Assembly: GCA_000953735.1 (NCBI GenBank)
Contig: LN554852.1
Coordinates: forward strand, 5,022,075-5,086,074
Origin: Moritella viscosa
Lineage (GTDB): Bacteria; Pseudomonadota; Gammaproteobacteria; Enterobacterales; Moritellaceae
Reading direction: 5' to 3'
DNA: 64,000 nt
The position numbers and the translations under genes are program-made. The notes beneath the pieces were generated by a model. It was not told the origin of the DNA, did not search any database, and worked only from the letters and a program-made list of their open reading frames with translations. Every line of letters begins with the position of its first letter. Position 1 is the stretch's first letter. This document shows, piece by piece, positions 55,763-64,000 of the stretch.

Positions 55763-56515
55763 ATGAAAAAACTATTATTAGCGGCAGCAGTGCTTGTAAG
55801 TACAACATTAACAAGCGTAGCACACGCACAAGAAACAATTAAAGTTGGTATGTCAGGTAACTACTTCCCATTCACTTTTTCAAAAAATGATCAACTCCAA
55901 GGTTTTGAAGTGGATTTATGGAAAGAGATCGCCAAGCGTAATGATTCAAAAGTAAAATTCATCACCGTTAATTTTTCCGGTCTATTTGGAATGCTAGAAA
56001 CAGGTCGTATCGACACGATTTCAAACCAAGTAACCATCACTCCAGCACGTACAGCTAAATATTCATTTAGCCAAACTTACGTGTATGACGGTGCTCAAGT
56101 TGTCGTAAGAAAAGGCAATACCGAAATTAATGGTATTGATGACCTTGCAAACAAAACAGTTGGCGTAAACTTAGGCTCTAATTTTGCTGATTTATTACGC
56201 AAATACGATACCAATAATAACATTACTATCAAAACCTACGACACTGGTATCGAACGTGATGTAGCATTAGGTCGTACAGATGCGTTTGTTATGGATCGTT
56301 TATCATCACTTGAATTAATTAACAAATCACCATTACCGTTACAACTTGCAGGCCCAACGTTTGAAACTATCGAAAATGCAATGCCATTTTTGAAAACAGA
56401 AAAACAAGAAGTACTACGCCTAAAAGTGAATACAACGCTGGATAACATGCGTGCCGATGGCACTCTAGCAGCGATTTCAGAAAAATGGTTTTCAACGGAT
56501 ATAACTGTAAAATAA
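55763..56515 (+). CDS. Periplasmic amino-acid-binding protein of an ABC transporter (cystine-type)
   Basis: A 250-residue family-3 solute-binding protein. A Sec signal peptide (residues 1-22, ending AHA) precedes IKVGMSGNYFPFTF and the family-3 segments GFEVDLWKEIAKR and NQVTITPARTAKYSFSQTY. The end, EKWFSTDITVK, resembles the cystine-binding TcyJ (FliY) of E. coli. It is the first gene of a three-gene uptake operon, divergent from dnaA, with the permease ATG directly after its stop. Cystine is the best guess by similarity; another polar amino acid is possible. Confidence 0.87.
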   Translation: MKKLLLAAAVLVSTTLTSVAHAQETIKVGMSGNYFPFTFSKNDQLQGFEVDLWKEIAKRNDSKVKFITVNFSGLFGMLETGRIDTISNQVTITPARTAKYSFSQTYVYDGAQVVVRKGNTEINGIDDLANKTVGVNLGSNFADLLRKYDTNNNITIKTYDTGIERDVALGRTDAFVMDRLSSLELINKSPLPLQLAGPTFETIENAMPFLKTEKQEVLRLKVNTTLDNMRADGTLAAISEKWFSTDITVK

Positions 56516-57181
56516 ATGCAATTTAATTTTGAGTACATGCTAAATCTGTTCCCGATACTACTTAAGTATTTGGGAACAACGATGCAGATGGCACTGATTG
56601 GTGTCATCTTTGCCCTGATAATAGCCATTGGCTTAGCGGTGGTACGCACGTTCAAAGTACCTGTGCTCAATCAATTGGCAATGTTATTTATTTCTTTTTT
56701 TCGTGGCACTCCGCTCCTTGTACAGTTATTTTTGCTGTATTACGGTCTGCCGCGAGTATTCCCAATATTGATCAATATGGATGCCTTTACCGCATCCGTG
56801 ATTGGCTTAACACTGCACTTTGCCGCTTACAAAGCTGAAAGTATTCGCGCTGCAATCATGGCTGTAGATAAATCACAGATGGAAGCCTCACTCAGTATCG
56901 GAATGACATCGAGTCAAGCTATGCGCCGTATCGTGCTACCACAAGCAGCACGTATTGCGACCCCATCATTGATGAATTACTTTATCGACATGATCAAAAG
57001 CACGTCCTTGGCATTTACGCTCGGTGTTACCGAGATCATGGCGAAAACGCAGATGGAAGCTTCATCAAGTTTTTACTTCTTCGAAAGCTATCTGGCTGTT
57101 GCGCTGATTTACTGGGCTGTCGTACTCGTTTTTACCCAAATGCAAGTTCATTTAGAACGTTATCTCAACAAGGCGTATTAA
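56516..57181 (+). CDS. Amino-acid ABC transporter permease
   Basis: A 221-residue His/Glu/Gln/Arg-type permease with about five transmembrane helices. It has the family-typical [19 protein letters not shown] near residues 60-78 and the cytoplasmic EAA loop [22 protein letters not shown] near 122-143. It forms the inner-membrane channel for the binding protein upstream. Its ATG follows the upstream stop without a gap, so the genes are translationally coupled. Confidence 0.9.
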   Translation: MQFNFEYMLNLFPILLKYLGTTMQMALIGVIFALIIAIGLAVVRTFKVPVLNQLAMLFISFFRGTPLLVQLFLLYYGLPRVFPILINMDAFTASVIGLTLHFAAYKAESIRAAIMAVDKSQMEASLSIGMTSSQAMRRIVLPQAARIATPSLMNYFIDMIKSTSLAFTLGVTEIMAKTQMEASSSFYFFESYLAVALIYWAVVLVFTQMQVHLERYLNKAY

Positions 57182-57182
57182 C

Positions 57183-57917
57183 ATGATCAAAGTAGCTAAT
57201 TTAAGTAAGCATTTTGGTGATAATGTGGTTTTACGTCAAATTGATTTAGATATCAAAGAAGGTGAAACAACCGTTATTATCGGCCCTTCAGGCACAGGTA
57301 AATCAACGCTATTACGTTGCCTTAATTTTCTAGAGCAACCAACAAGTGCTAAAATTACTATTGATGACTTAGTTGTTGATGCAAACAGTGCCACTAAAAA
57401 ACAAATTACGGAGCTGCGTAAAAAAACCGCTTTCGTATTTCAAAACTATGCTCTATTTGCCAATAAAACGGCCCTCGAAAATATTACAGAGGGCTTAGTT
57501 ATCGTCCGAGGAAAATCGGCAGAAATAGCTAAAAAGGAAGCGCTTACTATCCTCGATAGTATTGGATTAATAGATAAGAAAGACAGCTACCCTTCTTCAC
57601 TATCAGGGGGCCAGCAACAACGTATTGGCATAGCACGAGCTATGGCAGCACAAAGTAAAGTTATTTTATTTGATGAACCAACCTCAGCGTTAGACCCAGA
57701 ATGGGTGGGTGAAGTACTCGGATTAATGCGTCAATTAGCCGAACAAAAGCAAACTATGCTGATTGTGACGCACGAAATGCAATTTGCAAAAGAGATCGCA
57801 GACCGGGTGATTTTTATGGATCAAGGTCAGATTGTTGAACAAGGATCCGCGGATATGATCTTTAATAACCCGCAAGATCCCCGTACTCGTTCATTTTTAC
57901 AACGAGTAAATCAATAA
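57183..57917 (+). CDS. Amino-acid ABC transporter ATP-binding protein
   Basis: A 244-residue ABC ATPase with Walker [10 protein letters not shown] near residues 34-42, Q-loop VFQNYALF, signature [16 protein letters not shown], Walker [13 protein letters not shown], and the H-loop [15 protein letters not shown]. It belongs to the polar amino acid (GlnQ/TcyN) group and energises the adjacent permease. It starts one base after the permease stop. It is the last gene of the operon before rpmH. Confidence 0.93.
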   Translation: MIKVANLSKHFGDNVVLRQIDLDIKEGETTVIIGPSGTGKSTLLRCLNFLEQPTSAKITIDDLVVDANSATKKQITELRKKTAFVFQNYALFANKTALENITEGLVIVRGKSAEIAKKEALTILDSIGLIDKKDSYPSSLSGGQQQRIGIARAMAAQSKVILFDEPTSALDPEWVGEVLGLMRQLAEQKQTMLIVTHEMQFAKEIADRVIFMDQGQIVEQGSADMIFNNPQDPRTRSFLQRVNQ

Positions 57918-57954
57918 TCAGGCATTATAAAGTGGATAAATTAGCAGTGCTGAC

Positions 57955-57982
57955 TTGTTAGTTAGTAAATAGCCTGTATAAT
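57955..57982 (+). promoter_or_regulatory. Distal rpmH promoter
   Basis: TTGTTA (57955-57960) and a perfect TATAAT (57977-57982), 16 bp apart, followed by the GC-rich TCCCCGC, which resembles a stringent-control discriminator. Confidence 0.65.
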
Positions 57983-58166
57983 TCCCCGCTTGATCCCTTG
58001 TGATCAGATTGGAATAACAGCAATTATTAAACCGAATTATAATTTTTATCTATATGGATAGGAATTTAGCCTATTATTTCATGTATCCAATCGCATAATA
58101 ATCGGTCGAGAATATCGAATTTAAGTAAGATATTGCTATTTTCACGAGGCGAGTATTTATTAATTA

Positions 58167-58195
58167 TTGACTTGTTTTACAAGAATGATTAAAAT
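58167..58195 (+). promoter_or_regulatory. Proximal rpmH promoter
   Basis: TTGACT (58167-58172) and TAAAAT (58190-58195) with the optimal 17-bp spacer, followed by TCCGCCTC. It lies about 95 bp upstream of rpmH. Confidence 0.7.
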
Positions 58196-58290
58196 TCCGC
58201 CTCTTTTTGTGTTAGTCAAGTTGACGACCGGTCATTATTTCTTGGCTAACTCAACATAACTGTACAGTTAATTTTATAACGGATAAAGCT

Positions 58291-58425
58291 ATGAAACGTA
58301 CTTTTCAACCAAGTAACCTTAAGCGTAAACGTTCACACGGTTTCCGCGCACGTAAAGCAACTGTAGGTGGCCGTAAGGTTCTTGCACGTCGTCGTGCAAA
58401 AGGTCGTAAGACTTTAAGCGCTTAA
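58291..58425 (+). CDS. rpmH: Ribosomal protein L34
   Basis: A 44-residue arginine/lysine-rich protein, [18 protein letters not shown] and onward to GRKTLSA, typical L34 in length and sequence. It belongs to the large ribosomal subunit. Its stop is ten bases before rnpA; L34 and RnpA are co-transcribed in nearly all bacteria. Confidence 0.97.
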   Translation: MKRTFQPSNLKRKRSHGFRARKATVGGRKVLARRRAKGRKTLSA

Positions 58426-58434
58426 TTATCAGAC

Positions 58435-58791
58435 GTGATAGATAAGAGCTTTCCTCGGGAGTTACGTTTGTTAACTCCCGAACACTTCAAAAACGTATTC
58501 GCAGACCCTGTGCGATCAGCCTCACCTCATATAACTATACTTGCCAAAAATAACTCACTTGGACATCCTCGTCTTGGTTTAGCGGTACCTAAAAAAGCGA
58601 TTAAACTTGCTGTCGGCCGTAACCGAGTTAAGCGTCTATTCAGAGAAAGTTTTCGGACACGCCAACATGATTTTCCTAATGTTGATATCGTGGTTATCGC
58701 TAAATCAGGTATTGCAAACTTGGAAAATGCAGAAATCGATGCATTATTGGAGAAGTTATGGCGCAAACTTTGTCGCCGTTGCAATGGTTAG
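58435..58791 (+). CDS. rnpA: RNase P protein component
   Basis: A 118-residue basic protein with the RNase P signature [13 protein letters not shown] near residues 60-72 and the early [11 protein letters not shown]. It assists the RNase P RNA in 5' maturation of tRNAs. It starts at GTG and overlaps yidD by 34 nt, the usual arrangement. Confidence 0.96.
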   Translation: MIDKSFPRELRLLTPEHFKNVFADPVRSASPHITILAKNNSLGHPRLGLAVPKKAIKLAVGRNRVKRLFRESFRTRQHDFPNVDIVVIAKSGIANLENAEIDALLEKLWRKLCRRCNG

Positions 58792-59009
58792 GCACCAAAT
58801 TAATACGAGGGTACCAATTATTCATTAGTCCGATGATTGGGCCTCGCTGTCGCTTCACTCCAACGTGTTCTCAATACGCGATAGAATCAATAAAACTCCA
58901 CGGATTTACAAAAGGTTGTTGGCTCACAGCCAAACGTCTATTAATATGTCATCCTTTTAGTAATAAACATGGTTACGATCCTGTACCAGAACCCAAACAA
59001 AGAGATTAA
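58758..59009 (+). CDS. yidD: YidD, membrane protein insertion efficiency factor
   Basis: An 83-residue protein (E. coli 85) with [26 protein letters not shown], the conserved YidD core with its cysteines, quoted here as two adjoining motifs ([13 protein letters not shown] and [13 protein letters not shown]). It assists YidC in inserting membrane proteins. It overlaps rnpA by 34 nt and is followed 7 nt later by yidC. Confidence 0.96.
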   Translation: MAQTLSPLQWLGTKLIRGYQLFISPMIGPRCRFTPTCSQYAIESIKLHGFTKGCWLTAKRLLICHPFSNKHGYDPVPEPKQRD

Positions 59010-59016
59010 TTAGATT

Positions 59017-60660
59017 ATGGAATCCCAACGTAATTTACTTGTCATCGGATTATTGTTTGTCAGCTTTTTGCTATTCACCGAGTGGCAAAATAAAGACAAC
59101 CCGGTTGCAGTACCAACAACGACTCAAGCGATCACCAATGGTTTAACTGGCGATGTACCAGCAGGCAGTGACTCATCAACTGATGCGCCAAACAGCAAAC
59201 AATCAAACAATCTGATAACTATTAGCTCAGATGTACTTGAACTAACTGTCGATACTTTAGGCGGTGATATTGTTCATGCAAACTTACTTGAACATGCTAC
59301 AGAGTTAGATGCTGAAGAACGTTTCATCTTATTACAAAATGATGCAACAAATGTTTACGTTGCACAAAGTGGTCTTATTGGCGTAAACGGTCCAGATGCA
59401 AACGCAAATGGTCGTCCACAATATACAACAACAGCGAAAGACTTCACAATTTCTGGTGATACATTAGATATCCCATTATCATATACAGACGAGAATGGAG
59501 TTAAATTTACGAAAGTATTTACTCTTACACGTGGTAGTTATGATATTGAAGTTAGCTACAAAATTAATAACCAATCTGCTAACGCGATTTCGGTACAAAT
59601 GTATGGTCAATTAAAACAAAATATTGATCTTGCAGAAGACGAAGGTAGCAGCATGATGATGAAAGCTTACCGTGGTGCAGCACTAGGCACGACAGATAAG
59701 CGTTATGAAAAATACGATTTCAGTGATATCAGCGATGCAAACCTAAGCCGTACAACGGATGCAGGTTGGGTTGGCATGCTACAACATTACTTTGTAGCAG
59801 CATGGATCCCGGGTGATACGCTAAATCACTTCTACAGCTTAAACATTGGTCGTACTGAGTTTACTAAAGGTCAGGCGATCATTGGTTTCAAACAACCTGT
59901 TGAAACAATTGCCGCAAACAGCGAAAAAACTATCTCGGCGAAGCTTTGGGTTGGTCCAAAATTACAAGATGAGATGGGTGAATTAGTTGAAGGTCTTGAC
60001 CTTACTGTTGATTACAGCTGGTTGTGGTTCATTGCACAACCGCTATTTAAATTACTGCAGTTCTTCCATGGTTTAGTTGGTAACTGGGGTATTGCCGTAA
60101 TCATGATCACGTTTACCGTGCGTGGTGCAATGTATCCGCTAACCAAAGCGCAATACACGTCAATGGCAAAAATGCGTTTACTGCAACCAAAACTGACTGC
60201 ATTACGTGAAAAATGTGGCGACGACAAACAAAAAATGTCGCAATCAATGATGGCATTGTATAAAGAAGAGAAAGTAAATCCATTAGGTGGTTGTTTCCCA
60301 ATGATCATCCAAATGCCTATTTTCATCTCACTATACTGGGCATTAATGGAAAGTGTGGAATTACGTCACGCACCATTCGCATTGTGGATTAATGATTTAT
60401 CAGCACAAGACCCATACTACGTATTACCGCTATTAATGGGTGTTACTATGTATATGATCCAAAAAATGTCACCGACACAAGTTCAGGATCCAATGCAACA
60501 GAAAGTAATGCAGTTTATGCCTGTAATGTTTACTTTCTTCTTCTTGTGGTTCCCTGCAGGACTAGTTCTATACTGGTTAATGAGTAACGTAGTTACAATT
60601 ATCCAACAAACTATTATTTTCCGCTCTCTGGAAAAACAAGGTTTGCATAGTAAGAAATAA
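59017..60660 (+). CDS. yidC: YidC, membrane protein insertase
   Basis: A 547-residue insertase (E. coli 548). It has an N-terminal transmembrane anchor (about residues 6-22), a periplasmic beta-rich domain to about residue 330, and five C-terminal transmembrane segments with [21 protein letters not shown] and [21 protein letters not shown]. It inserts membrane proteins alone or with SecYEG. It is the fourth gene of rpmH-rnpA-yidD-yidC and ends with a terminator. Confidence 0.97.
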   Translation: MESQRNLLVIGLLFVSFLLFTEWQNKDNPVAVPTTTQAITNGLTGDVPAGSDSSTDAPNSKQSNNLITISSDVLELTVDTLGGDIVHANLLEHATELDAEERFILLQNDATNVYVAQSGLIGVNGPDANANGRPQYTTTAKDFTISGDTLDIPLSYTDENGVKFTKVFTLTRGSYDIEVSYKINNQSANAISVQMYGQLKQNIDLAEDEGSSMMMKAYRGAALGTTDKRYEKYDFSDISDANLSRTTDAGWVGMLQHYFVAAWIPGDTLNHFYSLNIGRTEFTKGQAIIGFKQPVETIAANSEKTISAKLWVGPKLQDEMGELVEGLDLTVDYSWLWFIAQPLFKLLQFFHGLVGNWGIAVIMITFTVRGAMYPLTKAQYTSMAKMRLLQPKLTALREKCGDDKQKMSQSMMALYKEEKVNPLGGCFPMIIQMPIFISLYWALMESVELRHAPFALWINDLSAQDPYYVLPLLMGVTMYMIQKMSPTQVQDPMQQKVMQFMPVMFTFFFLWFPAGLVLYWLMSNVVTIIQQTIIFRSLEKQGLHSKK

Positions 60661-60676
60661 ACTTGCTAATCTTATC

Positions 60677-60702
60677 AAGGCGGCCCTTGTGCCGCCTTTT
60701 TT
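60677..60702 (+). terminator. Terminator of the rpmH-yidC operon
   Basis: AAGGCGGC pairs with GCCGCCTT around CCTTGT and is followed by TTTT. It lies 17 nt after the yidC stop and before mnmE. Confidence 0.92.
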
Positions 60703-60735
60703 CATCTAAAAAACCTACTATCTTCGGGTAATAAC

Positions 60736-62100
60736 ATGCTAACTAATGAAACAATCATTGCACAAGCCACACCGCCAGGACGAGGTGGTGTTGGTATTAT
60801 TCGTATCTCTGGGCCAAAAACAGAGTTAGTCGCACAAACCATTTTAAATAAAATTCCACCAATGCGTAAAGCCGATTACTTATCTTTCCTGGATGAAGAA
60901 CAACAAACAATTGACCAAGGTATTGCCATCTTGTTCAAAGCACCAAATTCATTTACCGGTGAAGATGTTTTAGAGTTACAGGGCCATGGTGGTCCCGTGA
61001 TCATGGATATGCTGATGCGCCGTATTCTTAAAATAGACGGCATTAGAATGGCCCGTCCAGGTGAATTCTCAGAGCGTGCATTCCTCAATGACAAAATGGA
61101 TTTAACCCAGGCAGAAGCAATTGCCGACCTAATCGATGCCACCTCTGAACGCGCAGTAAAATCAGCAATGAACTCTCTACAAGGTGAGTTCTCGAAAAAA
61201 ATTAATACTCTAACCGAAAGTTTAATTCACTTACGCATTTATGTTGAAGCGTCGATTGACTTCCCTGAAGAAGAAGTCGACTTCCTTGCTGACGGTAAAA
61301 TTGCTCAAGCATTATATAAAATCATTGATAACCTTACCGCGGTACAAAAAGAAGCAAAACAAGGTAGCATCATTCGCGAAGGTATGAAGGTCGTGATTGC
61401 TGGTCGTCCTAACGCCGGTAAATCAAGTTTGCTAAATGCATTAGCAGGTAAAGAGTCGGCCATTGTCACCGACATAGCAGGTACTACCCGCGACGTATTA
61501 CGCGAACATATTCACATTGATGGTATGCCATTACATATTATAGATACAGCAGGTTTACGCGAAAGCCCGGATCGTGTTGAACAAATCGGCATTGAACGCG
61601 CTTGGGAAGAGATCAACAATGCTGATCAAGTGTTATTCATGGTTGATGGTACGACCACGGACGCAACGGATCCTGCCGAAATTTGGCCAGACTTTATTGA
61701 TCGCCTACCCTCTTCGATCGGACTGACAGTGATCAGAAATAAAATGGATCTAACCGGTGAGAAATTAACAAAAAGCGAAGATCAAGGCCATCCGGTTTTT
61801 AAAATATCAGCAAAAGAAAACCTTGGCTTAGACGAATTGAAAGCCCATTTAAAAGAATGTATGGGCTATCAAAGTAATACAGAGGGTGGCTTTATAGCTC
61901 GACGTCGCCACTTAGATGCGATAGAGAAAGCCTATGAACATTTACAGGTAGGTAAACTCCAACTTGAAGTTTATCAGGCTGGGGAACTCCTTGCTGAAGA
62001 GCTACGCTTAGCGCAAGAGCAACTCTCAGAAATTACCGGCGAGTTCACCTCAGATGATCTTCTTGGTCGTATTTTTACTTCGTTCTGTATCGGTAAATAA
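60736..62100 (+). CDS. mnmE: MnmE (TrmE), tRNA modification GTPase
   Basis: A 454-residue GTPase of the E. coli length. The N-terminal tetrahydrofolate-binding domain contains [17 protein letters not shown]. The G domain has GRPNAGKS (223-230), [12 protein letters not shown] and NKMD. It ends in the catalytic CIGK with Cys451. With MnmG it makes the 5-carboxymethylaminomethyl group on U34 of certain tRNAs. It follows yidC behind a terminator. mnmG is expected beyond the right edge, on the far side of oriC. Confidence 0.97.
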   Translation: MLTNETIIAQATPPGRGGVGIIRISGPKTELVAQTILNKIPPMRKADYLSFLDEEQQTIDQGIAILFKAPNSFTGEDVLELQGHGGPVIMDMLMRRILKIDGIRMARPGEFSERAFLNDKMDLTQAEAIADLIDATSERAVKSAMNSLQGEFSKKINTLTESLIHLRIYVEASIDFPEEEVDFLADGKIAQALYKIIDNLTAVQKEAKQGSIIREGMKVVIAGRPNAGKSSLLNALAGKESAIVTDIAGTTRDVLREHIHIDGMPLHIIDTAGLRESPDRVEQIGIERAWEEINNADQVLFMVDGTTTDATDPAEIWPDFIDRLPSSIGLTVIRNKMDLTGEKLTKSEDQGHPVFKISAKENLGLDELKAHLKECMGYQSNTEGGFIARRRHLDAIEKAYEHLQVGKLQLEVYQAGELLAEELRLAQEQLSEITGEFTSDDLLGRIFTSFCIGK

Positions 62101-62104
62101 AAAA

Positions 62105-62130
62105 ATGATGATCCTAATTGGGATCATCAC
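62105..62130 (+). terminator. Terminator of mnmE
   Basis: TGATGATCC pairs with GGATCATCA around a TAATTG loop, 5 nt after the mnmE stop. The trailing bases CTTTAT are only weakly T-rich. The stem holds two GATC sites. Confidence 0.7.
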
Positions 62131-62362
62131 TTTATCCAGCACATCACAATTAACTGTCAAAGCAAGATCATGATATCGACATCCAATACACTTCAGCAAC
62201 GATTCAACAAGATCCTTATTACAAAGCCATCCACAGAGTTACCCACAACTTAATCCCGCTGAATAACAACTATGATAATAACTAAAACTGTAAATATAGT
62301 GGCGTTATAAAGCATATTTTTAGACCTTTAAAATGAGCTTTAGTCGGTTAAAAAAGTTGATT

Positions 62363-63400
62363 TTATACCCCAGTAATACAAACTTGAAGATCTAATTGAT
62401 GCTCATGACAAAACTCACTGGCCTGCTGCACTGAAATATATCCCTGCGCTAATAGCAAGTGTATTTCACTATATAAGTTAGCTACCTTTAATAGCTTACC
62501 AGGCCCCGTGTGCTCTACCACAGAGCCAGTTTCAACTTGTTCATATAACGCTTTAACTACAGGCCCAGGTAACTGCCAAGATTGTGCAATCAGAGCAGAC
62601 AAACGCAATGAATGTTTAGTCATCATCTGACGGAATAACTTGGAGTTCGGTCTAAACTGTGGATCACCAATATTCATCTCATCCACAATCAATTTAAACA
62701 ATGCAATTTTCCCCACATCATGGATCAATCCGATGAAATAAGCTAAATCAGGATCACCTCCCCTGCTCTTAGCCAGCTTTTTTGCCCACAAGGCAGTGGT
62801 TAGCGAATGTTGCCATAAATACTGGCCAAACAACTTAAAATAGATCGGCTTTATTTCGGTTATATTTTGCATAACTATCGTCAACACAATCGACTTTATT
62901 TGCAAACCACCTAAACGAACCACGGCCTCTTGTAAACTTGTCACTGCTTGAGAGCCTAATTGATAGTGCGCAGAATTGACTAACTGAATCACATCAGCAG
63001 CCAGAGCAGGATCTTGCGTAATCAAGGCTGCCAGCTGCTGTGCTGTATAATTATCACTGTCAATTAAGCTTGATACTTTATGTAATACAGCTGGCAGTCT
63101 TACTACATTCAAGGCGATGTTTTCAGGAGACCCTACACTTGCTTCGACTTTAAGCAAAATACTTTTTTCTAATGGGTTCAAACCCAGATTAGTCTCTGCA
63201 TTAATCTCCTGGTGATTAAACAACAGATCATAAAATAATGAGCTGGTGTCAATTATCTCATTACTCACAGTGACATCAGGTATACTAACTATAGATGTAG
63301 CAACGTTATTAATTACAGGTTTGGGAGAAGTAGATGTTGCTTTCTCTGTCGCTTTGGAGTTCCCAAGTACATTAATAAAACGTTGAAATAATGAAGTCAT
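62363..63400 (-). CDS. HDOD-domain signalling protein
   Basis: A 345-residue protein. A low-complexity N-terminal region of about 75 residues is followed by an HDOD domain (about 85-300) with PAVLHKVSSLI, LITQDPALAADVIQLVNSA and the HD-like segment YFIGLIHDVGKIALFKL. HDOD proteins are usually non-enzymatic and act in signalling or cell-cycle control. I placed the start at 63400 because AAGG lies five bases upstream; six codons further upstream are possible. It lies between mnmE and mioC on the opposite strand, 89 bp from the mioC start. The role here is unknown. Confidence 0.8.
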   Translation of the reverse strand: MTSLFQRFINVLGNSKATEKATSTSPKPVINNVATSIVSIPDVTVSNEIIDTSSLFYDLLFNHQEINAETNLGLNPLEKSILLKVEASVGSPENIALNVVRLPAVLHKVSSLIDSDNYTAQQLAALITQDPALAADVIQLVNSAHYQLGSQAVTSLQEAVVRLGGLQIKSIVLTIVMQNITEIKPIYFKLFGQYLWQHSLTTALWAKKLAKSRGGDPDLAYFIGLIHDVGKIALFKLIVDEMNIGDPQFRPNSKLFRQMMTKHSLRLSALIAQSWQLPGPVVKALYEQVETGSVVEHTGPGKLLKVANLYSEIHLLLAQGYISVQQASEFCHEHQLDLQVCITGV

Positions 63401-63489
63401 AAGCGCCTTAATCAGCAATAAAAAATTATAATCATTGATGATATTTTACAATAAAACTATCGGAATAAACCATTAAATAAGAGAAAACC

Positions 63490-63939
63490 ATGTATACATT
63501 TGAAATTATTGTCGGCACTACCTTGGGATCCGCTGAATATGTAGCGGATCATTTAGCAGAGAAGCTCGTTGATCAAGGATTTAAAGCCAATATACACCTA
63601 GATCCTCGACTAGAAGACTTACCGATCAACAAAAATAATCCTTGGATCATCTGTACTGCAACCCATGGCGCTGGTGATTATCCAGAAAATATCGCCCTTT
63701 TCGCGCAACAACTCACACAAAACAACCCAGATTTAAGCTTAATAAAATACAGCGTGATCGCTCTAGGCTCTAAATCTTATGATCAATTTTGCAATGCAGG
63801 ACACATGATCGATCGTCAATTAACACTATTGGATGCCGAAAAAGTGGCGATCACACTTGAAATTTGCACGCTGGAAACGCCGATCCCTGAAGATGCGATC
63901 GATATATGGTACCCAGAATGGTCTAAAAAATGGCTATAA
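63490..63939 (+). CDS. mioC: MioC, flavodoxin-like protein
   Basis: A 149-residue FMN-binding flavodoxin (E. coli MioC has 147). The FMN phosphate loop is GTTLGSAEYVADHL near residues 9-22, and ATHGAGDYPEN and ALGSKSYDQFCNAG are the flavin contact loops. MioC is an electron carrier reported to support biotin synthase. As in E. coli, mioC is transcribed towards oriC, which starts at its 3' end here. Confidence 0.95.
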   Translation: MYTFEIIVGTTLGSAEYVADHLAEKLVDQGFKANIHLDPRLEDLPINKNNPWIICTATHGAGDYPENIALFAQQLTQNNPDLSLIKYSVIALGSKSYDQFCNAGHMIDRQLTLLDAEKVAITLEICTLETPIPEDAIDIWYPEWSKKWL

Positions 63940-64000
63940 TATAACCATGATCGTGTTTTTTTATTTTTATTTTCTGTGGATAACTATAGATCTTTCTTGT
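63940..64000. other. mioC-side edge of the replication origin oriC (partial)
   Basis: The last 61 bases include GATCGTG, a long A/T tract, and a perfect reversed DnaA box TGTGGATAA at 63975-63983, followed by TAGATC. The order GATCGTG then TGTGGATAACT mirrors the mioC-side (R4) end of E. coli oriC as I remember it. The remainder of oriC and mnmG should follow beyond the window. Confidence 0.8.
63975..63983 (-). promoter_or_regulatory. DnaA box (R4-like)
   Basis: TGTGGATAA on the plus strand is the perfect 9-mer TTATCCACA on the minus strand. It is 36 bp downstream of the mioC stop codon, at the position of the R4 box in E. coli. Confidence 0.85.

Larger units (their letters stand above)
57918..58290 (+). 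promoter_or_regulatory. rpmH upstream region with two promoters
   Basis: About 370 bp of AT-rich leader before rpmH. Two hexamer pairs (annotated separately) point toward rpmH. A near-consensus DnaA box in reverse (AGTGGATAA, one mismatch) lies at 57931-57939. No small gene is visible. Confidence 0.6.

Overview
The window is about 64 kb of a gammaproteobacterial chromosome next to its replication origin. The AT-rich base composition, a cadC-cadBA lysine decarboxylation locus, a FabY-type ketoacyl synthase and an amino-acid ABC transporter lying between dnaA and rpmH point to a marine Alteromonadales/Vibrionales-type organism. My best guess is Moritella or a close relative, inferred from gene content and protein resemblance; the rRNA genes would settle it. 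I see no insertion sequence, prophage, CRISPR array or integron. This is core chromosome with a few lineage-specific inserts.

Layout. 0-7.7 kb: the 5' end of dsbA with srkA, then ccoG, a MocR-type regulator, a VTT-domain/flavin disulfide oxidoreductase fusion and a Yip1-family membrane protein. 7.7-17.8 kb is a lysine/polyamine neighbourhood: a LysR regulator divergent from the SMR pair mdtJI, then lysS, pdxY, cadA, cadB and cadC. 18.1-24.0 kb: a complete rRNA operon on the minus strand (16S, tRNA-Ile, tRNA-Ala, 23S, 5S, tRNA-Asp) with two promoters and a boxA leader. It is followed by a decayed second copy of the tRNA-Asp/terminator unit. 24.1-30.6 kb: hemG, trkH and yigZ, divergent from the fadBA beta-oxidation operon. 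30.7-36.3 kb: a four-gene operon with a response regulator, a sensor kinase, a sugar-type periplasmic binding protein without permeases, and a YccS-type membrane protein. 36.4-41.3 kb: fabY, an AraC/GlxA-type regulator, bfd and two complementary bacterioferritin subunits, a small membrane protein and tusA. 41.5-49.4 kb: glyQS, viaA-ravA and avtA. 49.4-64 kb: the origin-proximal block, with gyrB, recF, dnaN and dnaA on the minus strand and a polar amino-acid/cystine-type ABC transporter, rpmH, rnpA, yidD, yidC, mnmE and mioC on the plus strand. An HDOD protein is inserted before mioC. The last bases of the window carry a perfect DnaA box and look like the mioC-side edge of oriC.

How the parts work together. 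Four perfect 16-bp parS centromere sites and one degenerate site are spread over 44.6-52.6 kb, so this block is likely the ParB-binding, origin-segregating region of the chromosome. One parS is written into the 3' coding end of recF. The cad genes import and decarboxylate lysine and export cadaverine. PdxY, just downstream, can supply the PLP that CadA needs, and MdtJI may add polyamine export. The two bacterioferritins split the ferroxidase and haem-ligand functions between subunits, with Bfd beside them for iron release.

The most rewarding points for a second look are the split-function bacterioferritin pair, the CadC sensor without periplasmic cysteines, the two-component operon with an orphan binding protein, the fossil tRNA-Asp unit, the parS map, and a PsrA-like palindrome placed over a candidate fadB promoter. 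I did not find a strong candidate for a wholly new defence or mobile system.
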